Position numbers and translations under genes: made by a program. Positions 30,920-40,663 of a stretch of DNA of 64,000 nucleotides are shown here, piece after piece. The notes beneath the pieces are model-generated. The model had not been told where the DNA came from. It worked only from the letters and a program-made list of their open reading frames with translations, and did no database searches. How positions within the stretch are numbered: position 1 is the first letter of the stretch; every line of letters starts with the position of its first letter. Source of the DNA: Lithodes maja (Eukaryota; Arthropoda; Malacostraca; Decapoda; Lithodidae). The stretch spans positions 1 to 64,000 of the forward strand of contig JBAKBP010006599.1 of the NCBI GenBank assembly GCA_037953745.1, in the 5' to 3' direction.

Positions 30920-32711
30920 TGTTACGCTGGCCACCTTGCCAGAATGTGCTCGGGACTCGCTAGCGCTCGCCAGGGCAGTGATATGGGCTACAATAATCGT
31001 AGAACGATGTTCTTTCTTTCATAGAGTACATGTTGTCACAGACAGATCAGTGGTGATCTTTATTCTTGTCTGTGACACTTAGAAGTATTTTATATCATTG
31101 CTACAATATAAGATGCATGGTGTGAAGTTAAGGAGAGAGAGAGCGGGGTAGCCAGCGTGGTGGTAGTTTGTGCGTGTGTATGTACGTTTGCCTCCCGCGC
31201 TCAGAGGAGTTTCACACGCCCGTGATTGGCCGGCGGCTCTGTCGACGTCATAGAACGCTTGCTCTTCATGATGTAGTCGTCTGTGATTGGCGGCCGCGGT
31301 CCTGGGACGGTGGTGCGGGCTCCTGTCCTTGTGTCTCCTGCAGAGCTAGGCGGAGTGTGCTAGGTCCTACATGTCCCTTGCAATCTGTCCCCCATATAAC
31401 CCTCTATACTACTATCTCTCTCTCTGAACTTCTTCGGTTTCATACTTCTCTCTTTATTCAATTACTTATCCCTTCTGGTTCTGCATATGACTTCCATAGT
31501 CGGCCACTCGTATTACCAGCACCAGCTCTCACATTTATGTTTGCACTAGTTTTAGGGATTATTAGAGTCATAGTCAAATGGTACCATACTGTTGGGGTGC
31601 TTCTAATTATTGGGCTGTCAGCTCTTATTATTTAATGCTAGACAGTGGAAGGTATCTTTGGTCGTTGTCTGAGTTATGTATGTGGCAAGTCAGAGCCTGT
31701 ACAACATCGACGAAGCTAGCTAGCCTGTAACCCTTGTGCATATTTTCCTTTGCGAGTGTAGCAGTATACAAGTGAAGGGCTTTTGCCTACTCTCACCTGT
31801 ATGATTGCACCTCATTTTGTTGACCTTTGTGGAGCGCCAGGGCTAGACCAGATACTAGAGATCTGGACTTACCAAGAGAGCCTCCAAGTCACTTAATGTA
31901 AAATAAGGGAAATCTGTTCAAGGGGAGGCAGTAGGCTACGAGCATGCTTGCGCTCTGCCTAGCTTCTTAGTACCTTTTTATGCCACTGCTAGACTTTATT
32001 AGTGAGAAAGACAGCATAGTGTTTATTAACTTTAATTGTGTATGCTTTAGGAATTATTCACGCTTTATTTTAGCCAAGGTTGATGCATAGTGCACAACCC
32101 AGTTTGGCTATTACGTTGGCTATGGAAGTACTGTTCCTGAGTGGTTATTATTAGTGCTGTCACAGAGTTGTTGCACTCCCTTGTTATATATATGTATCCT
32201 ACTTATTGGTGTATTTAAGATACACGCTTTGGTGTCCTGCCCCTGCATTTATTCATGTTCTGTATTAACGAGCATCTTAGAGCATCAGACCTTTTTAGAA
32301 GATTCCATCTCTGATTGCTGTAGGACTAGACTTCCAGTGTTTTCATAGAGCATTGTAGAGTTTAGTGTTGAGTACAGACTCACACTAAAGTTAACGTAAG
32401 CATATCATTCTTTATTTAATCTTGTTATAGTTTATTCAAGCATTGTTATTACTTAAGAGCATTTTATTAACATAAAGTACTCCTGTTGTGAGCAGGCTTT
32501 GCCATCATCGGTAAGCCTTTGTAGAAGTGCACTAAAACCCAGTTAATTGATATCCCGTTATCCAGGAGATTAACTCTGGAGGGTTTAAGTGTTTTGTTCG
32601 CCGGCGAAATAGTTCGAGGGTTTGGAATTAGCGTACCGTTGTTGCAGATATAGCCTATCATCTAGTCCAATATTGAGTGCCCTTGTTTATTTCGTAGTGC
32701 CGGTCGTAACA
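30920..32711 (+). repeat. Gypsy LTR 1 (outer 5')
   Basis: 1,792 bp, TGTTAC to GTAACA. A possible TATA element (CATATAAC, about 31390) precedes a CT-rich tract. Two ATTGG sequences (reverse CCAAT boxes) lie upstream at about 31220 and 31285. The sequence right after the LTR, TTGGCGACCTTAGACC at 32712, is the expected primer-binding position. In its first two thirds LTR 1 differs at several sites from LTRs 2 and 3, which agree with each other there. Confidence 0.9.
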
Positions 32712-32970
32712 ATTGGCGACCTTAGACCAGAATATAGTGAACTGAATATTGCAGGTTTTTTATGGAGAAATCTTATTGGCATTTGGGGGTTGAATTTATT
32801 TCTCGCATTGTTGGCAGTAGACGTTGTTTTGAGGATACATAGAACTTGTTGGAGTTATTGGTGACCTAGTATTGCACTCAAGAACATCTTCGAATATTTT
32901 TGGGTGAATAAAGCTACGCAAGAGTTGGCTATTTTGTCTGGACTTGAGATTTGTTGTTGTTGACTCCATC

Positions 32971-35207
32971 ATGTCACTGGACGGGTCTGAGCATAGTGAG
33001 AGCACAGTGCGAGAGGCAGGCGAGGAGGTGGAGAAGGTGGAGTTGTTAAGCGGCATTCGGGTGGTGAACAGTGAGGAGGATGCTAGGATTTTTTTTGGTA
33101 AGCCTATGTCGGCGGACCGGGTGTCGGGGCTAGACCGGTACGGACTGCAGTGTGTGGCCACGGTCTTAGTGTTTTCCGGTACTAGAGGTATGTCGAGAAG
33201 TGAGCTGGCTGCCTGAGTGCTGGGTGGGGTGCATGGGGTTTCGGGTAGAGCGGGAGCTGGGGCACCTTCGGCCCAGCCCCCATTCCACTCGATTCCTACC
33301 GTGGCGCCCCCTCGGGTTCCGGAGCCGGGTACGTTCCCGCAGACCGATGCCCGCTGGCGGTTGGGTATGCCTCTGGGTGATTCACGGGGTGTGTCCCCGA
33401 TAGTAGCACCCCCTCCTCAAGGTTTGTCTTCCAAGATGTTGTTTCAGCTCGAGCTCGCCAAACTTAAGCAGCAGGAGCGACAGGCTGAGCATGAGCATAA
33501 GCAACGAAAGTATGAAGCTGAGCTCAGACAGCAGCAGCAGCAGCGAGAGGCTGAGCTTAAGTATGAGTCTGAAAGGTATCGTGCCGATGTTGACCTAGAG
33601 AAAACTCGTGTAGAGGTGACGAGGAACCGGGTCGTCCAGGGGGGTCGAGCCCAGGACCAGTCCCTGTCGCATCTATTAAAGTTGGTTCCAGTGTTTGATG
33701 AGTTGGGAGTTACAGAATTTTTTCTCCGGTTCGAGAAAAAGTGCCAGGAGCACCAATGGCCCGAGGAGAAGTGGGCAGCCCTTGTCTCTTCACGATTGAC
33801 GGGGAAAGCACTCAAGGCATATGATGCTTTGCCCCTAGATTCCTGTGTGAATTACGAGGTGTTGAAAGAGGCTGTCCTGAGGGCGTATGAGCTACAGCCA
33901 GAGACCTATACAGTAGGCTGAAGTTTAGGGCGGTTCCAAAAAGAAAGGAGAGTACTTTCCAGGAACACGCTAGAGAGCTGTCAGATGCATTAGAAAATTG
34001 GTTAAGGTCGGAGAAGGCAACTACTTTTGATTCAGTAAAACAACTAGTGTTGCTCGAACAATTTTTTAAATGTACTGGCAGTGACTTGACTCTTAACCTT
34101 AAAGAAAAGCGACCGAAAACTCTACAAGAGGCGGCTGAGCTGGCTGACCTCAGGTTGTCATTGATTCGCGGGTGCGGGTCTGCACAGAGAGCTGAGGCAG
34201 GTAACAAGGGGCGTACCACTCCACCCCCCCGAATTAATGACACAAACAATTATCCATTCAAGAGTACTGTTGCCAATTATGATCCCAAGTCGAAACCCTT
34301 CCCGTTAAAGAAAGGCCAGGGCCCTTACCCATCTCAGGAGAAGTCCAAGAGTGAGGTGGAATGTTTCAAGTGTCATGAGAAGGGGCATATTGCGCGCTCA
34401 TGTCCGAGCACACCGCCTACAGCAGTGGTGTCACTAGTGAGCAACATTGGCGTGTCATTGAGGTCTTCCGCGTTTGCCCGGGGTAAACAGTCGGTTGCAA
34501 AGTCATCGCCGGTGCAGAAGCAGCCGGAGGGCTCATCACCTGTCCATGATGTTTTTTGTGGTCATAGGGGGCACGGCACTGTGAGGTGGGCTGGTGCGAG
34601 GCATAGGCTTGAGTTGTTGCGTGATACGGGCGCTTCCCAGACACTTGTTAAGAATTTCACTGGCAAGCCTGTTAACGTTGCTCGGGTTGTGGTGGTTCAA
34701 GGCATCAATGCTACGCGGTCTTACCCGCTGGTCAGAATGGAGCTTGAGGTGGGCGGTGTGACACGGGAGTTGGATGTGGGTGTGGTGGAGAAGTTGCCAG
34801 TTGAGGGGGTCGACCTCCTTCTTGGTAATGACTTTGCGGTGCCCACTTCCGAGGTTCCACCCTTATTCGTTGCCAAGAGGGCGGCCGACACGAGTAGGGA
34901 GGAGCAAGAGGGGCTTGAGAGATCTCAGTCCATTCAGGTGTCACAGCCTAGTACCCAAGTTCCAGACCAGCGGAGGAAGGGTCGGAAGGAGAAAGTCGAG
35001 GCTGATGGTCGGGTTGAGAGTTTGGACTCAGCGACACTCCTTGGTTACTCGGTACTTGATCCGAAGGTGAGCTCTGGAGTGGCCCCAGAACCTGTCCCCC
35101 CTAATGACATGGTAGGGCGTGCTGGCACTCCGCGACAGAGTAGTTCCCAGGTAGAGGAGAGTTGTGGGAACGGGGCTACTGAACTCGAGGACGGGGAAGC
35201 ATGTTAG
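32971..35207 (+). pseudogene. Gypsy gag-protease, copy 1
   Basis: ATG at 32971. Gag has a Gln/Glu/Arg-rich helical stretch (about 33470-33620), then a SSRLTGKALKAYDAL capsid-like block (about 33790). A CCHC knuckle, CFKCHEKGHIARSC, lies near 34360 and the protease core LRDTGASQTL near 34620. The final part of the frame is a low-complexity linker. Two private lesions exist: TGA at 33216-33218 (TGT in copy 2) and a 5-bp insertion CAGTA near 33910 that shifts frame. The frame ends with TAG at 35205-35207, shared with copy 2 at 43528. In the related intact element at 57-62 kb, the integrase lies at precisely this point; here it is deleted. Confidence 0.9.
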
Positions 35208-36650
35208 GTGAACCTGTTAGAGGAGTTTGTGAGGCAACCACCTGAGCACCCTACTGTCCCTGCGTTGGTCTGCAGCGGCCAAGGTGGAGAAGGAGAGGGG
35301 GGCAGTGGGGCACAAGTGGAGGAGAGTCGGGATTGTTATGTCTCGGTGGAGCAGTGGGCGGGGGATACAAGTCAGGTGGCTTTGGAAGCGCTAGAGCACC
35401 TGCCTGAGCAGCAGTGTGCAGCTCTCCAGCCCCTGATCGGTCCATACCGCACTGTTTGTGCCGAGCACCCAGGCCTCACAACTCATGCGGTGCACGAGGT
35501 TCTGCCGGCAGGTCACTTGAGTGTCAGGAATCCGTTGGCCTCGTTGTTTCAGTGGTTCAAGGTGGGCGACGAGGCTTTGGCATGGTTGTCAGGTCAGGGT
35601 CGACCCATGGCTGCTAAGGGTGGTGGTCAAAAGGAGGACTTTGAGCAGATTGGTGAGGTTGGCTGTGGAGTGGATGCGCCCGGCCGTCGCATAGCCTCCC
35701 AATGCTGCTCTAGTAAAATGCAACAGCCCTACCATAGACCGACTGTATCTGGCCATGTCGCTGTAAGCGGTGATGCTGCGCAGGCAGATGTAGTTGCAAG
35801 GAATGCGAGGGTGCGCATGTACGGTATCGGCGGGGAAGCCTTAGCAATTATGAACTATGGGAGTGACTGCACAGGTGGTACAGATTGTCCCTCTCATGAC
35901 CTGGCTGTTCTAGGGACGAAGGTGGAGAAGGAGGGAGACTATAGTTTAGAAGCTGTGGTCTCGGCTGGGTTGTGGGAGGGCACTAGGCATGTTGGTTTGC
36001 GAGATAAGTTACAACCTCTTGTTCCTGAGAGACAAGAGGAGTTGTTTACTAGGCTGTGGCAGTACGTCTGCATGTTTGTTGCTTCTCCAGGCCTGATGTA
36101 CGGGGTAGAATCCGACATGGAGGCTGGAGACAGTGCAAGGCTCAAGTTAATTCCCTACCGTATAAATCCTGCTCGACAGCCTGTTGTGAAAGCAGAGCTA
36201 GACGACATGTGGAAAATGGGTCTGAGGGATAAAGGATATCGTGAGTGGTCGTTGCCAGTAACTTTGCAACCTGAGTTAAGTGGCAAGATCCGTGTGTACG
36301 TTGATTGCAAGAGGTGTGGAAGCATTATCCCTGACAGACGCCTATCCATTACCCAGAGTTGACGACACCATAGACCGCTTCGGGGCTGCCTCGCTCATCA
36401 CGAAGGTAGAACTAGTGAAAGGTTATTGGCAGGCCCCGTTCCCGGAAAGAGTGAAGAGAAGTGCCTGTCTTGCGATGAACTGGGCAGTTTATCAGTGTCA
36501 GGTGTTGTTGTGCTGCTGGAACACAAGTTGGATGTGTGGCATGCTAAGGGCACTGATAATGTTTTGGCTGATTGGTTGTCACAGGAGGGTTTGTTTGCAG
36601 CAGAACCTTCGCCGTTCAGTCAGTGTGTGTTGAGAGTGGAGAAAAATTAG
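35208..36650 (+). pseudogene. Chimeric Gypsy pol remnant, copy 1
   Basis: After the TAG, reading resumes at NLLEEFVRQP, the segment that follows integrase in the intact relative, and continues through AEHPGLTTHAVHEV (about 35490). About 200 codons of unrecognised sequence follow. Then comes the N-terminal part of an RT from a different Gypsy type: LVPERQEELFTRLWQYV, IPYRINPARQPVVKAELDDM, then after a frame change AYPLPRVDDTIDRFG and LVKGYWQAPFPERVK (about 36340-36455). The catalytic YxDD block and most of RNase H are missing; only an RNase H tail (DVWHAKGTDNVLADWLS) remains. It cannot supply reverse transcription. Confidence 0.82.
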
Positions 36651-37476
36651 GCTTGCCACTGTAGTGCAACGCCGCCAAAAACACTATTAAAAGTATAAAA
36701 ATATCACATAAAAACTCTTTCTTTTGTATAGTATATAAGTGCAGTATATCACAGCAAGCATCTAAGACACTCTGAGTTGTTGTCTTAGTATGCTAGGCTT
36801 GGTGAAGCTTGCTCGTTGAGCGTGATATAATTATTATGATGCTATTATTTTGGGGAAGTGTTGTGCAGATTTTTTTTATATAATGCAGTGTTTTATGTTT
36901 GTGATCGTGCCTTGTTTTCACAACTTGGGAGAGTGGCTAGGTGATGCGGGGTTGATGGGCATTCTGTCTGGTCAGATGTGGAGTTCGCCTGTGGCTGAAA
37001 CGTCCCACATCTTGGGCGGGGTGTTATGCTGGCCAGCTTGCCAGAATGTGCTCGGGAATCGCTAGAGCTCGCCAGGGCAGTGATATGGGCTACAATAATC
37101 GTAGAAGGATGTTCTTTCTTTCATAGAGTACATTTTGTCACAGACAGATCAGTGGTGATCTTTATTCTTGTCTGTGACACTTAGAAGTATTTTATATCAT
37201 TGCTACAATATAAGATGCATGGTGTGAAGTTAAGGAGAGAGAGAGCGGGGTAGGCAGCGTGGTGGTAGTTTGTGCGTGTGTATGTACGTTTGCCTCCCGC
37301 GCTCAGAGGAGTTTCCCATGCCCGTGATTGGCCGGCGGCCCTGTCGACGTCATAGAACGCTTGCTCTTCATGACGTAGTCGTCTGTGATTGGCGGCCGCG
37401 GTCCTGGGACGGTGGTGCGGGCTCCTGTCCTTGTGTCTCCTGCAGAGCTAGGCGGAGTGTGATAGGTCCTACATGT

Positions 37477-38952
37477 GTTCCTCCTGTTGTTCTCAAAAAC
37501 TGTGCTTCCGTGCTGACTCCCTGCCTAGGCAAACTCTTTCGTCTCTGTCTATCCTCTAACGTCTTCCCTTCATGCTGGAAGTTTGCTCACATTCAACCTG
37601 TCCCAAAGAAGGGTGACCGCTCTCAACCCTCCAACTATCGTCCAATTGCTCTTATCTCTTGTCTTTCTAAAGTTTTTGAAACTATTCTTGCTTCCAAATT
37701 TCTTAAGCATTTCTCTTCTCATAATCTGCTCTCAGATCGCCAGTATGGCTTCCTTAAGGGTCGCTCTACTGGTGATCTTCTTTCATATCTTACTAACTCT
37801 TGGTCATCCTCCTTTCGGGACTTCGGTGAAACTTTTTCTATTGCACTAGACATATCGAAAGCCTTCGATAGAGTCTGGCATAAATCTTTAATTTCTAAAC
37901 TACCCTCCTTCGGTTTCTATCCCTCCATCTGTGCCTTTGTCTCTAATTTCCTTTCCGGCCGTTCCATAGCTGCGGTTGTGGACGGCCATTGTTCACTTCC
38001 TCACCCTATAAACTCTGGTGTTCCTCAGGGCTCTGTCCTATCTCCTATTCTCTTTCTAATTTTTATAAATGATCTCCTTAACTGTACCTTAATTCCCATC
38101 CATTCATACGCAGACGACTCAACCTTACACTACTCCATTAGTTTTTCAGAACGTCCCAGCCAGCAATCCCTCAACGACAAACGTAATGAAGCCATAGAAC
38201 TCTTAAATTCTGATCTAAATACTATTTCCAATTGGGGCAGAGAAAACCTTGTTAACTTTAATGCTTCCAAAACCCAATTTCTCCATCTATCTACCCGTCA
38301 GGATCTCCCAGCGGACTATCCCTTATTCTTCAACAATACAAAAATCAACCCTTCATCTTCTCTCAATATTCTTGGTGTCTCTTTTTCTTCTGCTTTCATT
38401 TGGAAGGACCATATTACCAGTCTTGCTAAGGCAGCCTCCCAGAAGCTGGGTGTGCTCAACCGCCTTAGGGGGTTCTTTTCCCCTGCACAGCTTCTTGCTC
38501 TGTACAGGGGCATAGTGCGCCCTTGTATTGAGTATTGTTCACATGTGTGGGGAGGTTCCTCTCACACCGCTCTCCTAGACAAAGTTGAAAGGAAGGCCTT
38601 TCGTATCATTAACTCCCGTCCACTCACCAACTCTCTGCAATCTCTCTCTCTCCGCCGCAATGTTGCATCTCTCTCGCTATTCTATCGCTACTATAATAAT
38701 CAGTGTTCCTCAGAGCTATCCCAGTGCATACCACCTCCTTTACGTAGGGCACGTGGTACCCGTCTTGCAACTCAATCCCACCCCTACTCTGTGCAACTCT
38801 CCAACCCAAGAGTGAAACGTTACTCTCAAACTTTCTTCTACTCTACATCTGAGCTCTGGAACTCTCTCCCAGAATCAGTCTTTCCCTCTTCCTATGACTT
38901 AAATTGCTTCAAACTCCGTGTGTCCAGGCATTTTGGCTCGAACGTCCCTTGA
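37477..38952 (+). CDS. LINE reverse transcriptase, partial but open
   Basis: About 491 codons with no stop inside the LINE; the frame extends upstream into LTR sequence from 37270. RT landmarks in order: PVPKKGDRSQPSNYRPI, GFLKGRSTGDLL, LDISKAFDRVWH (about 37850), SGVPQGSVLSPILFLIFIND and the catalytic SYADDS (about 38110). ILGVSFSS and RGIVRPCIEYCSHVW (about 38510) follow, then a C-terminal SELWNSLPESV block that ends at 38952. This thumb and C-terminus arrangement is that of CR1/Jockey-type elements. It lacks a start and an endonuclease, so it is a dead-on-arrival copy. The open frame and intact poly-A suggest it is recent. Confidence 0.92.
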   Translation, partial: VPPVVLKNCASVLTPCLGKLFRLCLSSNVFPSCWKFAHIQPVPKKGDRSQPSNYRPIALISCLSKVFETILASKFLKHFSSHNLLSDRQYGFLKGRSTGDLLSYLTNSWSSSFRDFGETFSIALDISKAFDRVWHKSLISKLPSFGFYPSICAFVSNFLSGRSIAAVVDGHCSLPHPINSGVPQGSVLSPILFLIFINDLLNCTLIPIHSYADDSTLHYSISFSERPSQQSLNDKRNEAIELLNSDLNTISNWGRENLVNFNASKTQFLHLSTRQDLPADYPLFFNNTKINPSSSLNILGVSFSSAFIWKDHITSLAKAASQKLGVLNRLRGFFSPAQLLALYRGIVRPCIEYCSHVWGGSSHTALLDKVERKAFRIINSRPLTNSLQSLSLRRNVASLSLFYRYYNNQCSSELSQCIPPPLRRARGTRLATQSHPYSVQLSNPRVKRYSQTFFYSTSELWNSLPESVFPSSYDLNCFKLRVSRHFGSNVP

Positions 38953-39033
38953 TTTTGGCCCTGTAACTCTTTCAACTATGGGGGAGGCACTCGCTATAGG
39001 CAGTTATGCCTTTTGCCTCCCTCAATCACATAG

Positions 39034-39063
<30 letters not shown>
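37477..39063 (+). mobile_element. Poly-A LINE (Jockey/CR1-like), 5'-truncated, in LTR 2
   Basis: Inserted at ACATGT (37471-37476, repeated at 39064-39069) with a 30-base poly-A tail (39034-39063). LTRs 1 and 3 give the empty site, TCCTACATGTCCCTTG. The 5' truncation removes the endonuclease and the start of RT. The tail and the short duplication are as expected of target-primed insertion. Confidence 0.95.
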
Positions 39064-39065
<2 letters not shown>

Positions 39066-40663
39066 ATGTCCCTTGCAATCTGTCCCCCATATAACCCTCT
39101 ATACTACTATCTCTCTCTCTGAACTTCTTCGGTTTCATACTTCTCTCTTTATTCAATTACTTATCCCTTCTGGTTCTGCATACGACTTCCATAGTCGGAC
39201 AGTCGTATTACCAGCACCAGCTCTCACATTTATGTTTGCACTAGTTTTAGGGATTATTAGAGTCGTAGTCAAATGGTACCATAGTGTTGGGGTGCTTCTA
39301 ATTATTGGGCTGTTCTCTCTTATTATTTAATGCTAGACAGTGGAAGGTATCTTTGGTCGTTGTCTGAGTTATGTATGTGGCAAGTCAGAGCCTGTACAAC
39401 ATCGACGAAGCTAGCTAGCCTGTAACCCTTGTGCATATTTTCCTTTGCGAGTGTAGCAGTATACAAGTGAAGGGCTTTTGCCTACTCTCACCTGTATGAT
39501 TGCTACCTCATTTTGTTGACCTTTGTGGAGCGCCAGGGCTAGACCAGATACTAGAGATCTGGACTTACCAAGAGAGCCTCCAAGTCACTTAACGTAACAT
39601 AAGGGAAATCTGTTCAAGGGGAGGCAGTAGGCTACGAGCAAGCTTGCGCTCTGCCTAGCTTCTTAGTACCTTTTTATGCCACTGCTAGACTTTATTAGTG
39701 AGAAAGACAGCATCGTGTTTATTAACTTTAATTGTGTATGCTTTAGGAATTATTCACGCTTTATTTTAGCCAAGGTTGATGCATAGTGCACAACCCAGTT
39801 GGCTATTACGTTGGCTACGGAAGTACTGTTCCTGGGTGGTTATTATTAGTGCTGTCACAGAGTTTTGCACTCCCTTGTTATATATATGTATCCTACTTAT
39901 TGGTGTATTTAAGATACACGCTTTGGTGTCCTGCCCCTGCCTTTATTCATGTTCTGTATTAACGAGCATCTTAGAGCATCAGACCTTTTTAGAAGATTCC
40001 ATCTCTGATTGCTGTAGGACTAGACTTCCAGTGTTTTCATAGAGCATTGTAGAGTTTAGTGTTGAGTACAGACGCACACTAAAATTAACGTAAGCATATA
40101 ATTTTTATTTAATCTTGTTATAGTTTATTCAAGCATTGTTATTACTTTAGAGCATTTTTATTAACGTAAAGTACTCCTGTTGTGAGCAGGCTTTGCCGTC
40201 ATCGGTAAGCCTTTGTAGAAGTGCACTAAAACCGAGTTAATTGATACCCCGTTATCCAGGAGATTAACTCTGGAGGGTTTAAGTGTTTTGTTCGCCGGCG
40301 AAATAGTTCAAGGGTTTGGAATTAGCGTACCGTTGTTGCAGATGTAGCCTATCATCTAGTCCATTATTGAGTGCCCTTGTTTATTTCGTAGTGCCGGTCG
40401 TAACAATTGGCGACCTTAGACCAGAATATAGTGAACTGAATATTGCAGGTTTTTTATGGAGAAATCTTATTGGCATTTGGGGGTTGAATTTATTTCTCGC
40501 ATTGTTGGCAGTAGACATTGTTTTGAGGATACATAGAACTTGTTGGAGTTATTGGTGACCTAGTATTGCACTCAAGAACATCTTCGAATATTTTTGGGTG
40601 AATAAAGCTACGCAAGAGTTGGCTATTTTGTCTGGACTTGAGATTTGTTGTTGTTGACTCCAT

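Larger units (their letters stand above)
37022..40405 (+). repeat. Gypsy LTR 2 (middle), containing a LINE
   Basis: TGTTAT at 37022 to GTAACA at 40405. Without the 1,587-bp LINE and its 6-bp duplication it is about 1,791 bp, like LTRs 1 and 3. The polypurine tract ATCTTGGGCGGGG lies just upstream (37009-37021). This single LTR serves as the 3' LTR of copy 1 and the 5' LTR of copy 2. Confidence 0.92.

Noticed and set aside
31168..31635. 155-codon frame repeated at 45593-46060 inside the LTRs
   Set aside because: It lies entirely within the LTR, is identical only because the LTRs are duplicates, and has no domain. I regard it as incidental.
33444..33815. Cys/Ser-rich 123-codon minus-strand frame, repeated at 41138-41509
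   Set aside because: It is the complement of the Gln/Glu/Arg-rich gag helix (CAG-rich), so the Cys run is a composition effect.
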